64,000 nucleotides of DNA from Nemertoderma westbladi (GCA_032718475.1 JAUCBJ010006665.1:28953-92952); one strand, 5' to 3'; numbered from the stretch's first letter, positions 45,401 through 57,528 are shown. Translations and numbers: made by a program. The notes: generated from the sequence alone by a model not told the origin.

Positions 45401-47449
45401 AACCAAACTGGCATCTTTGATTTTATGACATTATTGCTATTAAAAAAAGTCTTCAGGAATGGTTTATATCTTGCATCCACTAACTGTCCTATATTTTGGC
45501 AGAAAATTGACCACTGAAAATGAACGAATTGTCCATTATTCTATATTTTCTATTGCAGACAAATTCATAATGTAAATGCGACATAATCTTATGTGGCGTC
45601 AGTACAGTAGCTCATTTGGAGAAAGTTTTGAGCTTTTAAATAATTATTTTTACAGTTTACTTATTTTATATTTAAGTATTTATCAAATTACCTCAACTAC
45701 TTTACTATTTATAAATCCGATGGCTATCCTTAACAGCTGTTGTTGCGGCTGCAGCCTGCGAAAAGGTTCACTTATCTGCGTTTGGTTCACAATAATATCC
45801 ATGGCACTTCTCCTCGCCTACCACGCATGGTATTTAAACATCGCTATTGGACTCATACAACTCGCTGGAGTTTACGCTATGATTGGAATAAATGTCTACG
45901 CGTTGGTTGGCTTCCAAGCTATCAACTGCATCCTCTGTGTCGTCATGATCATTGTATCTGTGTTAGTAATCTTCGCTATTGATAAAATGAACAAAGGCCT
46001 TCTTATACCGTGGGTCATCTGCTCTTGTATCACCATGGCGTTTGGTTTCATTGAACTTTGCTATTATTGGTCCAACTATTTACTTCACATCGGATTTGGC
46101 GTGTCCATCATTGCTTTCTGGCTTCTCGATATCTACTGCATTCTCATCGTAGTCAGCCTTTACCAAGAGTTCGCCGCTGGAAGGGACGGCCGAGATAACC
46201 GACTGGCTCCCATGGCTATGAGTGGTTACTATGGTAACCAACAGACCGGACAGGTCGCGCCTCCAGCGCCGGGATATGGGCAGCCAGCGGGTCAGGTCTA
46301 CCCCCCAGGTCAGCCATACCCCCCGGGACAGGCATACCCCCCGGGGCAGGCCTACCCCCCGGGACAGGTCTACCCAGGTAATCAAGCTCAGTTGCAGAAA
46401 GTTGACGGCCCACCCCAACAACAACCACCCGGATATGCGACCTGAGATAATCACGCACATTGAGTCATTCAATCAACTTCTAATTCTTGTTTACGAATAT
46501 CACAAAAATTATCGACTACAGTACATTATATTGCATTTTATATCAGTTAGTGTGTATTGCTAATGAGTGCTTCTTGTCTTGGATTTGTAAAATGTAGTTA
46601 GATAGTTTCCAAGAAGGCCTATTTTATTTATCCTTATAAAAAAACCGCATCAGAAACATTACTTCGGTAGTCGGTACGGTATAACTCCTACCTTCGGAGA
46701 GCACCTATCGAAAGAAGAGACTTCTGTTCGCCCCCGGCCTCCGCCGACTGTTTGCTTTGCTTTGCGTTTTTTTATGTTTTATATTATTTGTTTAGAATTA
46801 CAAATACATCAATATCTTAATATTTATATTGGGACCACCACTGGTATATACAGCTGAACCCATTGGATTCAGTTTATTTATCAGTTAATGGAAAGGGGTA
46901 GGCCTATTGTAACAGTTAAGTGACAGTATTATTGAGATTTATAAACAAAACTATAATAAAAAATTATGAAAACATTTTTTTAATCACTGACTTGCTCGAT
47001 ACAGTAGGCCTACTGTAAGGCCTACAGTACAGTTAGGAAACATACAATGGTACATTTACACTCAAGTTTTTAGTTAAAAGTCGATTTTCCCTTCAGAATG
47101 TACCAGCATGAAGTAAAGTAATGTGAAGTTGATGTAATTAAAAGTACTGTACAGTAGGCCTACTCATACTGTAAATTATGTTATACCAGTCTACTCAACC
47201 TTTCTACTGGAGAGCCTTGCACGGTGTTGTAAAGGTGTTGCTATGGCGACAGCTCGGTCCATGGCCAATAAGACAACGATCCAACTGCTGGACATGCGAG
47301 ACCACTCCTTCCAGACTGGGACCACGAAACAGTCCATCGTGACCAACGCCCGACTAGTCTGGTATTCTCGAGCCCAAGTGTAAACAGCATTTTGGTAGAA
47401 AAAGTACATCAACACTAGAGCGTCCGCCACCGCAAGGTTAATGATGCAC
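41673..47449 (-). CDS. Class A (rhodopsin-like) GPCR, two exons visible (TM2 to C-terminus)
   Basis: Exon 47449-47200 (TM2-TM3) starts in phase 2 at acceptor acttag and ends at an AAG|GTTGAG donor. Exon 42449-41673 (TM4 to stop) starts in phase 0 at tctttcag. They join exactly before TM4 to give 341 residues. Class A marks: LAVAD in TM2, the Cys before TM3 (MDCFVVP), MDRAVAI in place of DRY, the ECL2 Cys (RYYCTLYDW), TM5 ILPFILIILF, TM6 and a TM7 NLLVY in place of NPxxY. The Ser/Thr-rich cytosolic tail has about 80 residues. The TM1 exon was not found between 47450 and 64000. It looks peptide-receptor-like, but the ligand cannot be told. The 4.75 kb intron houses a plus-strand gene. Confidence 0.85.
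42620..43850. repeat. Dispersed gtccacctttttcaaa words and MITE fragments in the GPCR intron
   Basis: The word gtccacctttttcaaa or its inverse occurs at about 42622, 42680, 43717, 43756 and 43831, partly as inverted pairs. 42851-42971 is the copy of the 19656 repeat, ending in (G)23 at 42972-42994. 43062-43145 matches the interior of the MITE at 1927-2150. 43530-43553 is an inverted GGGCGAGCCACGAAG head. No coding sequence. Confidence 0.6.
42972..42994 (+). repeat. (G)23 homopolymer
   Basis: 23 uninterrupted G at the end of a dispersed repeat. The related copy at 19656-19815 has only short G/C runs there. Confidence 0.85.
44043..45137. mobile_element. piggyBac-type non-autonomous element (TTAA)
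   Basis: Flanked on both sides by TTAA (44039-44042 and 45138-45141), with inverted ends ccctttcactact. This combination is typical of the piggyBac superfamily. The interior has three direct copies of a ~150-bp unit (gatttcatttctgatgtcag at about 44182, 44331, 44484) with (tctg)n runs, then two inverted copies at 44625-44870. No transposase. Inserted in the GPCR intron. Confidence 0.85.
45142..45719 (+). other. Upstream region of the nested membrane-protein gene
   Basis: AT-rich, with tataag-type words near 45248. An in-frame upstream ATG at 45576 would add 48 poorly conserved residues. I take it as 5' UTR because the Cys-rich start at 45720 fits the family better. No other gene. Confidence 0.4.
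45720..46445 (+). CDS. Four-TM membrane protein with proline-rich PY-motif tail
   Basis: 241 residues, one exon. It starts MAILNSCCCGCSLRKGSLIC, a Cys-rich juxtamembrane start followed directly by TM1, as in small tetraspan families of the LAPTM4/DUF4728 kind. TM segments lie at about 17-40, 43-60, 66-88 and 98-150 (the last region probably two helices). A cytosolic tail from about residue 155 has four PPGQxY repeats (PPGQAYPPGQ) and ends QQQPPGYAT, where PPGY is a PPxY motif that binds WW domains of Nedd4-type ligases in related proteins. Family assignment is tentative. It sits on the opposite strand inside the GPCR intron. AATAAA at 46955-46960 could serve as its poly(A) signal. Confidence 0.75.
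   Translation: MAILNSCCCGCSLRKGSLICVWFTIISMALLLAYHAWYLNIAIGLIQLAGVYAMIGINVYALVGFQAINCILCVVMIIVSVLVIFAIDKMNKGLLIPWVICSCITMAFGFIELCYYWSNYLLHIGFGVSIIAFWLLDIYCILIVVSLYQEFAAGRDGRDNRLAPMAMSGYYGNQQTGQVAPPAPGYGQPAGQVYPPGQPYPPGQAYPPGQAYPPGQVYPGNQAQLQKVDGPPQQQPPGYAT
46446..47199. other. 3' region of the nested gene and GPCR intron remainder
   Basis: No additional gene. Contains several taggcctac words (about 46900, 47007, 47157) and a poly(A)-signal candidate for the nested gene. Confidence 0.45.
47200..47449 (-). CDS. GPCR exon with TM2-TM3
   Basis: 83 full codons after one split base. CIINLAVADALVLMYFF is TM2 and SSWIVVLLAMDRAVAI is the end of TM3 with the DRY-equivalent DRA. The exon ends SSRK just before TM4. 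Confidence 0.83.
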
Positions 47450-48228
47450 CTAAGTTGATGATTTACAAAAGTTAAACTACTACTATGTGGCACTAATTAA
47501 TATTATTCATTATACATCAATTACCGAGGCACGAATACCACCTGAGTAGCCACCACTCTTAATTTTATAAGAATACAATACATTTATAAGTGTATACAGT
47601 AGGCCTAAAGTATAAGTAGGCGAGGATCCTAATAATCACTAAATCAAAATTAATCGATAAAAATCTTGTTGATATCAAAGAACAGTAAATAAAATTATAA
47701 TGCAATTATGAAAAGTATTAATTACAATTATGAATTCATAATTTAAATTAAATTCCATTATAAGAACAAAAAATTACTGCTCTAGCGTAAGAATAATTAT
47801 AGTTGCTAAGTAAAATTATGCCTGCCTACTGTACATACTGTATATACAGTAACATAGGCCAGGCATATACACTATACACTATACAGGGCAGACTGGTACT
47901 GGTTCTTTTTTTAAACAAAAAAATAGAGTATACTAGTATACAATATTACCAATTTGAGGCTTATATTTTGGGCCAATATAATTTTGAATAGTAACAATGC
48001 TACATTTAGTAGGACCAGATGGTCAAATTCCGCACATAATTTTCCCTAATGTCTTTATACTGTACTTCATTGCTTTGTATATTTGCCAAAAAGTGCAGCT
48101 TTGAATTTCAGGTCAGTGCGGTTGCAGCATTGGATTTACTTGCATGTAGCCAAGTAGGATGGGTGTTTCCTGAATCTACACATAAAGGCCTAGGCGATAA
48201 TGTGCCATATATGCAGATTTTGTTTACT
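47450..48228. other. AT-rich, no gene
   Basis: Presumed GPCR intron. Searched by eye on the minus strand for a TM1 exon ending in phase 2, and none was found. Confidence 0.4.
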
Positions 48229-49829
48229 TTGATTGTGTGCGGAGTCACCCTGTGCCGGTAGCCGGTTCCATATCAGAGAACTTGAAAGTGTGCGGAGTCA
48301 CCCTGTGCCGGTAGCCGGTTCCATATCAGAGAGTTTGATTGTGTGCGGAGTCACCCTGTGCCGGTAGCCGGTTCCATATCAGAGAGTTTGATTGTGTGCG
48401 GAGTCACACTGTGCCAGTAGCCGGTTCCATATCAGAGAGTTTGATTGTGTGCGGAGTCACCCTGTGCCGGTAGCCGGTTCCATATCAGAGAGTTTGATTG
48501 TGTGCGGAGTCACCCTGTGCCGGTAGCCGGTTCCATATCAGAGAGTTTGATTCTGTGCGGAGTCACCCTGTGCTGGTAGCTGGTTCCATATCAGAGAGTT
48601 TGATTGTGTGCGGAGTCACCCTGTGCCGGTAGCCGGTTCCATATCAGAGAGTTTGATTGTGTGCGGAGTCACACTGTGCCAGTAGCCGGTTCCATATCAG
48701 AGAGTTTGATTGTTTCCGGAGTCACCCTGCGCCGGTAGCCGGTTCCATATCAGAGAGTTTGATTGTGTGCGGAGTCACCCTGTGCCGGTAGCCGGTTCCA
48801 TATCAGAGAGTTTGATTGTGTGCGGAGTCACCCTGTGCCGGTAGCCGGTTCCATATCAGAGAGTTTGATTCTGTGCGGAGTCACCCTGTGCTGGTAGCCG
48901 GTTCCATATCAGAGAGTTTGATTGTGTGCGGAGTCACCCTGTGCCGGTAGCCGGTTCCATATCAGAGAGTTTGATTCTGTGCGGAGTCACCCTGTGCTGG
49001 TAGCCGGTTCCATATCAGAGAGTTTGATTGTGTGCGGAGTCACCCTGTGCCGGTAGCCGGTTCCATATCAGAGAGTTTGATTCTGTGCGGAGCCACCCTG
49101 TGCTGGTAGCCGGTTCCATATCAGAGAGTTTGATTGTGTGCGGAGTCACCCTGTGCCGGTAGCCGGTAGCCTGTTCCATATCAGAGAGTTTGATTCTGTG
49201 CGGAGTCACCCTGTGCTGGTTGCCGGTTCCATATCAGAGAGTTTGAAAGTGTGCGGAGTCACCCTGTGCCGGTAGCCAGTTCCATATCAGAGAGTTTGAA
49301 AGTGTGCGGAGTCACCCTGTGCCAGTAGCCGGTTCCATATCAGAGAGTTTGAAAGTGTGCGGAGTCACCCTGTGCCGGTAGCCGGTTCCATATCAGAGAG
49401 TTTGATTGTGTGCGGAGTCACCCTGTGCTGGTTGCCGGTTCCATATCAGAGAGTTTGAAAGTGTGCGGAGTCACCCTGTGCCGGTAGCCAGTTCCATATC
49501 AGAGAGTTTGAAAGTGTGCGGAGTCACCCTGTGCCGGTAGCCGGTTCCATATCAGAGAGTTTGATTGTGTGCGGAGTCACCCTGTGCTGGTTGCCGGTTC
49601 CATATCAGAGAGTTTGAAAGTGTGCGGAGTCACCCTGTGCCGGTAGCCGGTTCCATATCAGAGAGTTTGATTGTGTGCGGAGTCACCCTGTGCTGGTTGC
49701 CGGTTCCATATCAGAGAGTTTGAAAGTGTGCGGAGTCACCCTGTGCTGGTAGCCGGTTCCATATCAGAGAGTTTGATTGTGTGCGGAGTCACCCTGTGCC
49801 AGTAGCCGGTTCCATATCAGAGAGTTTGA

Positions 49830-51660
49830 TTGTGTGCGGAGTCACCCTGTGCTGGTTGCCGGTTCCATATCAGAGAGTTTGAAAGTGTGCGGAGTCACCC
49901 TGTGCCGGTAGCCGGTTCCATATCAGAGAGTTTGATTGTGTGCGGAGTCACCCTGTGCTGGTTGCCGGTTCCATATCAGAGAGTTTCATTGTGTGCGGAG
50001 TCACCCTGTGCCGGTTGCCGGTTCCATATCAGAGAGTTTGAAAGTGTGCGGAGTCACCCTGTGCCGGTAGCCAGTTCCATATCAGAGAGTTTGATTCTGT
50101 GCGGAGCCACCCTGTGCTGGTAGCCGGTTCCATATCAGAGAGTTTGATTGTGTGCGGAGTCACCCTGTGCCGGTAGCCGGTTCCATATCAGAGAGTTTGA
50201 AAGTGTGCTGAGTCACCCTGTGCCGGTAGCCGGTTCCATATCAGAGAGTTTGATTCTGTGCGGAGTCACCCTGTGCTGGTAGCCGGTTCCATATCAGAGA
50301 GTTTGAAAGTGTGCGGAGTCACCCTGTGCCGGTAGCCGGTTCCATATCAGAGAGTTTGATTCTGTGCGGAGTCATCCTGTGCCGGTAGCCGGTTCCATAT
50401 CAGAGAGTTTGATTGTGTGCGGAGTCACCCTGTGCTGGTAGCCGGTTCCATATCAGAGAGTTTGAAAGTGTGCGGAGTCACCCTGTGCCGGTAGCCGGTT
50501 CCATATCAGAGAGTTTGAAAGTGTGCGGAGTCACCCTGTGCCGGTAGCCGGTTCCATATCAGAGAGTTTGATTCTGTGCGGAGTCACCCTGTGCTGGTAG
50601 CCGGTTCCATATCAGAGAGTTTGAAAGTGTGCGGAGTCACCCTGTGCCGGTAGCCGGTTCCATATCAGAGAGTTTGATTCTGTGCGGAGTCATCCTGTGC
50701 CGGTAGCCGGTTCCATATCAGAGAGTTTGATTCTGTGCGGAGTCACCCTGTGCTGGTAGCCGGTTCCATATCAGAGAGTTTGAAAGTGTGCGGAGTCACC
50801 CTGAGCCGGTAGCCGGTTCCATATCAGAGAGTTTGATTCTGTGCGGAGTCATCCTGTGCCGGTAGCCGGTTCCATATCAGAGAGTTTGATTGTGTGCGGA
50901 GTCACCCTGTGCTGGTAGCCGGTTCCATATCAGAGAGTTTGAAAGTGTGCGGAGTCACCCTGTGCCGGTTGCCGGTTCCATATCAGAGAGTTTGAAAGTG
51001 TGCGGAGTCACCCTGTGCCGGTAGCCAGTTCCATATCAGAGAGTTTGATTCTGTGCGGAGCCACCCTGTGCTGGTAGCCGGTTCCATATCAGAGAGTTTG
51101 ATTGTGTGCGGAGTCACCCTGTGCTGGTTGCCGGTTCCATATCAGAGAGTTTGAAAGTGTGCGGAGTCACCCTGTGCTGGTAGCCGGTTCCATATCAGAG
51201 AGTTTGATTGTGTGCGGAGTCACCCTGTGCTGGTTGCCGGTTCCATATCAGAGAGTTTGAAAGTGTGCGGAGTCACCCTGTGCTGGTAGCCGGTTCCATA
51301 TCAGAGAGTTTGATTGTGTGCGGAGTCACCCTGTGCCAGTAGCCAGTTCCATATCAGAGAGTTTGATTGTGTGCGGAGTCACCCTGTGCTGGTTGCCGGT
51401 TCCATATCAGAGAGTTTGAAAGTGTGCGGAGTCACCCTGTGCTGGTAGCCGGTTCCATATCAGAGAGTTTGATTGTGTGCGGAGTCACCCTGTGCTGGTT
51501 GCCGGTTCCATATCAGAGAGTTTCATTGTGTGCGGAGTCACCCTGTGCCGGTTGCCGGTTCCATATCAGAGAGTTTGAAAGTGTGCGGAGTCACCCTGTG
51601 CCGGTAGCCAGTTCCATATCAGAGAGTTTGATTCTGTGCGGAGCCACCCTGTGCTGGTAG
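49830..51660. repeat. 1537-bp higher-order repeat within the 53-bp array
   Basis: A run of variant units at 49830-50123 returns in almost the same order at 51367-51660, a shift of 1537 bp or 29 units. The array was therefore enlarged by multi-unit duplication. Confidence 0.8.
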
Positions 51661-52920
51661 CCGGTTCCATATCAGAGAGTTTGATTGTGTGCGGAGTCAC
51701 CCTGTGCCGGTAGCCGGTTCCATATCAGAGAGTTTGAAAGTGTGCTGAGTCACCCTGTGCCGGTAGCCGGTTCCATATCAGAGAGTTTGATTCTGTGCAG
51801 AGTCACCCTGTGCTGGTAGCCGGTTCCATATCAGAGAGTTTGAAAGTGTGCGGAGTCACCCTGTGCCGGTAGCCGGTTCCATATCAGAGAGTTTGATTCT
51901 GTGCGGAGTCATCCTGTGCCGGTAGCCGGTTTCATATCAGAGAGTTTGATTGTGTGCGGAGTCACCCTGTGCTGGTAGCCGGTTCCATATCAGAGAGTTT
52001 GAAAGTGTGCGGAGTCACCCTGTGCCGGTAGCCGGTTCCATATCAGAGAGTTTGAAAGTGTGCGGAGTCACCCTGTGCCGGTAGCCGGTTCCATATCAGA
52101 GAGTTTGATTCTGTGCGGAGTCACCCTGTGCTGGTAGCCGGTTCCATATCAGAGAGTTTGAAAGTGTGCGGAGTCACCCTGTGCCGGTAGCCGGTTCCAT
52201 ATCAGAGAGTTTGATTCTGTGCGGAGTCATCCTGTGCCGGTAGCCGGTTCCATATCAGAGAGTTTGAAAGTGTGCTGAGTCACCCTGTGCCGGTAGCCGG
52301 TTCCATATCAGAGAGTTTGATTCTGTGCGGAGTCACCCTGTGCTGGTAGCCGGTTCCATATCAGAGAGTTTGAAAGTGTGCGGAGTCACCCTGAGCCGGT
52401 AGCCGGTTCCATATCAGAGAGTTTGATTCTGTGCGGAGTCATCCTGTGCCGGTAGCCGGTTCCATATCAGAGAGTTTGATTGTGTGCGGAGTCACCCTGT
52501 GCTGGTAGCCGGTTCCATATCAGAGAGTTTGAAAGTGTGCGGAGTCACCCTGTGCCGGTTGCCGGTTCCATATCAGAGAGTTTGAAAGTGTGCGGAGTCA
52601 CCCTGTGCCGGTAGCCAGTTCCATATCAGAGAGTTTGATTCTGTGCGGAGCCACCCTGTGCTGGTAGCCGGTTCCATATCAGAGAGTTTGATTGTGTGCG
52701 GAGTCACCCTGTGCCGGTAGCCGGTTCCATATCAGAGAGTTTGAAAGTGTGCGGAGTCACCCTGTGCCGGTAGCCGGTTCCATATCAGAGAGTTTGATTC
52801 TGTGCGGAGTCACCCTGTGCTGGTAGCCGGTTCCATATCAGAGAGTTTGATTCTGTGCGGAGTCACCCTGTGCTGGTAGCCGGTTCCATATCAGAGAGTT
52901 TGATTGTGTGCGGAGTCACC

Positions 52921-55560
52921 CTGTGCCTGTAGCCGGTAGCCGGTTCCATATCAGAGAGTTTGATTGTGTGCGGAGTCACCCTGTGCCGGTAGCCGGTTCC
53001 ATGTCAGAGAGTTTGTTTCTGTGCGGAGTCACCCTGTGCCGGTAGCTGGTTCCATATCAGAGAGTTTGAAAGTGTGCGGAGTCACCCTGTGCCGGTAGCC
53101 GGTAGCCTGTTCCATATCAGAGAGTTTGATTCTGTGCGGAGTCACCAGGTGCTGGTAGCCGGTTCCATATCAGAGAGTTTGATTGTGTGCGGAGTCAACC
53201 AGTGCCGGTAGCCGGTTCCATATCAGAGAGTTTGATTGTGTGCGGAGTCACCCTGTGCCGGTAGCCGGTTCCATATCAGAGAGTTTGATTCTGTGCGGAG
53301 TCATCCTGTGCCGGTAGCCGGTTCCATATCAGAGAGTTTGATTGTGTGCGGAGTCACCCTGTGCTGGTAGCCGGTTCCATATCAGAGAGTTTGATTGTGT
53401 GCGGAGTCACCCTGTGCCTGTAGCTGGTAGCCGGTTCCATATCAGAGAGTTTGATTGTGTGCGGAGTCACCCTGTGCCGGTAGCCGGTTCCATGTCAGAG
53501 AGTTTGTTTCTGTGCGGAGTCACCCTGTGCCGGTAGCTGGTTCCATATCAGAGAGTTTGAAAGTGTGCGGAGTCACCCTGTGCCGGTAACCGGTAGCCTG
53601 TTCCATATCAGAGAGTTTGATTCTGTGCGGAGTCACCAGGTGCTGGTAGCCGGTTCCATATCAGAGAGTTTGATTGTGTGCGGAGTCAACCAGTGCCGGT
53701 AGCCGGTTCCATATCAGAGAGTTTGATTGTGTGCGGAGTCACCCTGTGCCGGTAGCCGGTTCCATATCAGAGAGTTTGATTCTGTGCGGAGTCATCCTGT
53801 GCCGGTAGCCGGTTCCATATCAGAGAGTTTGATTGTGTGCGGAGTCACCCTGTGCTGGTAGCCGGTTCCATATCAGAGAGTTTGAAAGTGTGCGGAGTCA
53901 CCCTGTGCCAGTAGCCGGTTCCATATCAGAGAGTTTCATTGTGTGCGGAGTCACCCTGTGCCGGTTGCCGGTTCCATATCAGAGAGTTTGAAAGTGTGCG
54001 GAGTCACCCTGTGCCGGTAGCCAGTTCCATATCAGAGAGTTTGATTCTGTGCGGAGCCACCCTGTGCTGGTAGCCGGTTCCATATCAGAGAGTTTGATTG
54101 TGTGCGGAGTCACCCTGTGCCGGTAGCCGGTTCCATATCAGAGAGTTTGAAAGTGTGCGGAGTCACCCTGTGCCGGTAGCCGGTTCCATATCAGAGAGTT
54201 TGATTCTGTGCGGAGTCACCCTGTGCTGGTAGCCGGTTCCATATCAGAGAGTTTGAAAGTGTGCGGAGTCACCCTGTGCCGGTAGCCGGTTCCATATCAG
54301 AGAGTTTGATTCTGTGTGGAGTCATCCTGTGCCGGTAGCCGGTTCCATATCAGAGAGTTTGATTGTGTGCGGAGTCACCCTGTGCTGGTAGCCGGTTCCA
54401 TATCAGAGAGTTTGAAAGTGTGCGGAGTCACCCTGTGCCGGTAGCCGGTTCCATATCAGAGAGTTTGAAAGTGTGCGGAGTCACCCTGTGCCGGTAGCCG
54501 GTTCCATATCAGAGAGTTTGATTCTGTGCGGAGTCACCCTGTGCTGGTAGCCGGTTCCATATCAGAGAGTTTGAAAGTGTGCGGAGTCACCCTGTGCCGG
54601 TAGCCGGTTCCATATCAGAGAGTTTGATTCTGTGCGGAGTCATCCTGTGCCGGTAGCCGGTTCCATATCAGAGAGTTTGATTCTGTGCGGAGTCACCCTG
54701 TGCTGGTAGCCGGTTCCATATCAGAGAGTTTGAAAGTGCGCGGAGTCACCCTGAGCCGGTAGCCGGTTCCATATCAGAGAGTTTGATTCTGTGCGGAGTC
54801 ATCCTGTGCCGGTAGCCGGTTCCATATCAGAGAGTTTGATTGTGTGCGGAGTCACCCTGTGCTGGTAGCCGGTTCCATATCAGAGAGTTTGAAAGTGTGC
54901 GGAGTCACCCTGTGCCGGTTGCCGGTTCCATATCAGAGAGTTTGAAAGTGTGCGGAGTCACCCTGTGCCGGTAGCCAGTTCCATATCAGAGAGTTTGATT
55001 CTGTGCGGAGCCACCCTGTGCTGGTAGCCGGTTCCATATCAGAGAGTTTGATTGTGTGCGGAGTCACCCTGTGCCAGTAGCCGGTTCCATATCAGAGAGT
55101 TTGAAAGTGTGCGGAGTCACCCTGTGCCGGTAGCCGGTTCCATATCAGAGAGTTTGATTCTGTGCGGAGTCACCCTGTGCTGGTAGCCGGTTCCATATCA
55201 GAGAGTTTGATTCTGTGCGGAGTCACCCTGTGCTGGTAGCCGGTTCCATATCAGAGAGTTTGATTGTGTGCGGAGTCACCCTGTGCCTGTAGCCGGTAGC
55301 CGGTTCCATATCAGAGAGTTTGATTGTGTGCGGAGTCACCCTGTGCCGGTAGCCGGTTCCATGTCAGAGAGTTTGTTTCTGTGCGGAGTCACCCTGTGCC
55401 GGTAGCTGGTTCCATATCAGAGAGTTTGAAAGTGTGCGGAGTCACCCTGTGCCGGTATCCGGTAGCCTGTTCCATATCAGAGAGTTTGATTCTGTGCGGA
55501 GTCACCAGGTGCTGGTAGCCGGTTCCATATCAGAGAGTTTGATTGTGTGCGGAGTCAACC
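52921..55560. repeat. 2360-bp and 491-bp higher-order repeats within the 53-bp array
   Basis: The rare words atgtcagagagtttgtttct occur at 53001, 53492 and 55361, giving shifts of 491 and 2360 bp. The neighbouring lengthened unit (ctgtagccggtagcc) and the caccaggtgctgg variant move with them. Confidence 0.8.
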
Positions 55561-57309
55561 AGTGCCGGTAGCCGGTTCCATATCAGAGAGTTTGATTGTG
55601 TGCGGAGTCACCCTGTGCCGGTAGCCGGTTCCATATCAGAGAGTTTGATTCTGTGCGGAGTCATCCTGTGCCGGTAGCCGGTTCCATATCAGAGAGTTTG
55701 ATTGTGTGCGGAGTCACCCTGTGCTGGTAGCCGGTTCCATATCAGAGAGTTTGAAAGTGTGCGGAGTCACCCTGTGCCGGTAGCCGGTTCCATATCAGAG
55801 AGTTTCATTGTGTGCGGCGAGTCACCCTATGCTGGTAGCCGGTTCCATATCAGAGAGTTTGATTGTGTGCGGAGTCACCCTGTGCCGGTAGCCGGTTCCA
55901 TATCAGATAGTTTGATTGTGTGCGGAGTCACCCTGTGCCAGTAGCCGGTTCCATATCAGAGAGTTTGATTGTGTGCGGAGTCACCCTGTGCCGGTAGCCG
56001 GTTCCATATCAGAGAGTTTGATTGTGTGCGGAGTCACCCTGTGCCGGTAGCCGGTTCCATATCAGAGAGTTTGATTGTGTGCGGAGTCACCCTGTGCCGG
56101 TAGCCGGTTCCATATCAGAGAGTTTGATTGTGTGCGGAGTCACCCTGTGCCGGTAGCCGGTTCCATATCAGAGAGTTTGGTTGTGTGCGGAGTCACCCTG
56201 TTCTGGTAGCTGGTTCCATATCAGAGTTTGATTGTGTGCGGAGTCACCCTGTCCCGGTAGCCGGTTCCATATCAGAGAGTTTGAATGTGTGCTCAGTCAC
56301 CCTGTGCCGGTAGCCGGTTCCATATCAGAGAGTTTGATTGTGTGCGGAGTCACACTGTGCCAGTAGCCGGTTCCATATCAGAGAGTTTGATTGTGTGCGG
56401 AGTCACCCTGTGCCGGTAGCTGGTTCCATATCAGAGAGTTTGATTCTGTGCGGAGTCACCCTGTGCCGGTAGCCGGTTCCATATCAGAGAGTTTGATTCT
56501 GTGTGGAGTCACCCTGTGCCGGTAGCTGGTTCCATATCAGCGAGTTTGATTGTGTGTGGCGAGTCACCCTGTGCCGGTAGCCAGTTCCATATCAGAGAGT
56601 TTGATTGTGTGCGGAGTCACCCTGTGCCGGTAGCCAGTTCCATATCAGAGAGTTTGATTCTGTGCGGAGTCACCCTGTGCCGGTAGCCAGTTCCATATCA
56701 GAGAGTTTGATTCTGTGCGGAGTCACCCTGTGCTGGTAGCCGGTTCCATATCAGAGAGTTCGATCGTGTGCGGAGTCACCCTGTGCCGGTTGCCGGTTCC
56801 ATATCAGAGAGTTTGATTCTGTGCGGAGTCACCCTTGTGCCGGTAGCCAGTTCCATATCAGAGAGTTTGATTCTGTGCGGAGTCACCCTGTGCCAGTAGC
56901 CGGTTCCATATCAGAGAGTTTGATTCTGTGCGGAGTCACCCTGTGCTGGTAGCCGGTTCCATATCAGAGAGTTTGATTGTGTGCGGAGTCATCCTGTGCC
57001 GGTAGCCGGTTCCATATCAGAGAGTTTGATTGTGTGCGGAGTCACCCTGTGCCGGTAGCCGAGTCCATATCAGAGAGTTTGATTGAAGCTTGAAATAATA
57101 TTAGATTATACATGATGTATCATATCAACTCTTTAGTATTAGATAATTGATTTAATATTCACTTTAATCCTACATTCAATCCTAATAAGTGTTAGAAACT
57201 CTGAAATTTAAAAAATTAACAATATAGGCCTAGGTAAAATATGTAAAATTATTTAGTATTTAGTAATTTAATTATTTATTCATATCGGCCGAGGTTTTAA
57301 ATCACTAAC

Positions 57310-57528
57310 TGTATGTAGGGGAATCTACTCTCGGTCCCACATATCTGGTATCGGGACGCCGTGCAGGCAATGTTGTAAAGTCGGAACATATGCCGGAGCA
57401 GATAAGTATAATAATATATAATGGATATATTGAATAAAGGTAGTCTACCGGGCTACACGGATTCTCGGTCGTCATGAAAAGTGAAAGTATCTAGTGCCGG
57501 TACTGGTACCATAGTCGCTATTGCCACA
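57310..57528 (-). repeat. 3' LTR (relative to the element)
   Basis: 219 bp, plus-strand ends tgtatgtagg and ttgccaca. Differs from the other LTR at two positions seen (cccaca/cccgca near 57340; taccgggc/tactgggc near 57449). Confidence 0.93.

Larger units (their letters stand above)
48229..57085. repeat. 8.9 kb minisatellite of 53-bp units
   Basis: About 167 tandem units built from gtgtgcggagtcaccctgtg, then ccggtagccggttccatatc and agagagtttgatt. Variants: gatt, gaaa or gattc at the joint; ctggttgcc or ccagtagcc in the middle; and units lengthened by an extra ggtagcc. Three units make 159 bp, so frames read a 53-residue cycle for up to about 97 codons; these are not genes. The array lies upstream of the GPCR TM2 exon. 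Confidence 0.95.

Noticed and set aside
45576-45719. N-terminal extension of the four-TM protein from ATG at 45576
   Set aside because: The 48 residues are low in complexity, AT-driven and unlike the family start. The Cys-rich start at 45720 fits better.
48229-57085. CRISPR-like array (regular repeat units)
   Set aside because: The units are head to tail without unique spacers and the context is an animal genome with spliced genes. It is a minisatellite.
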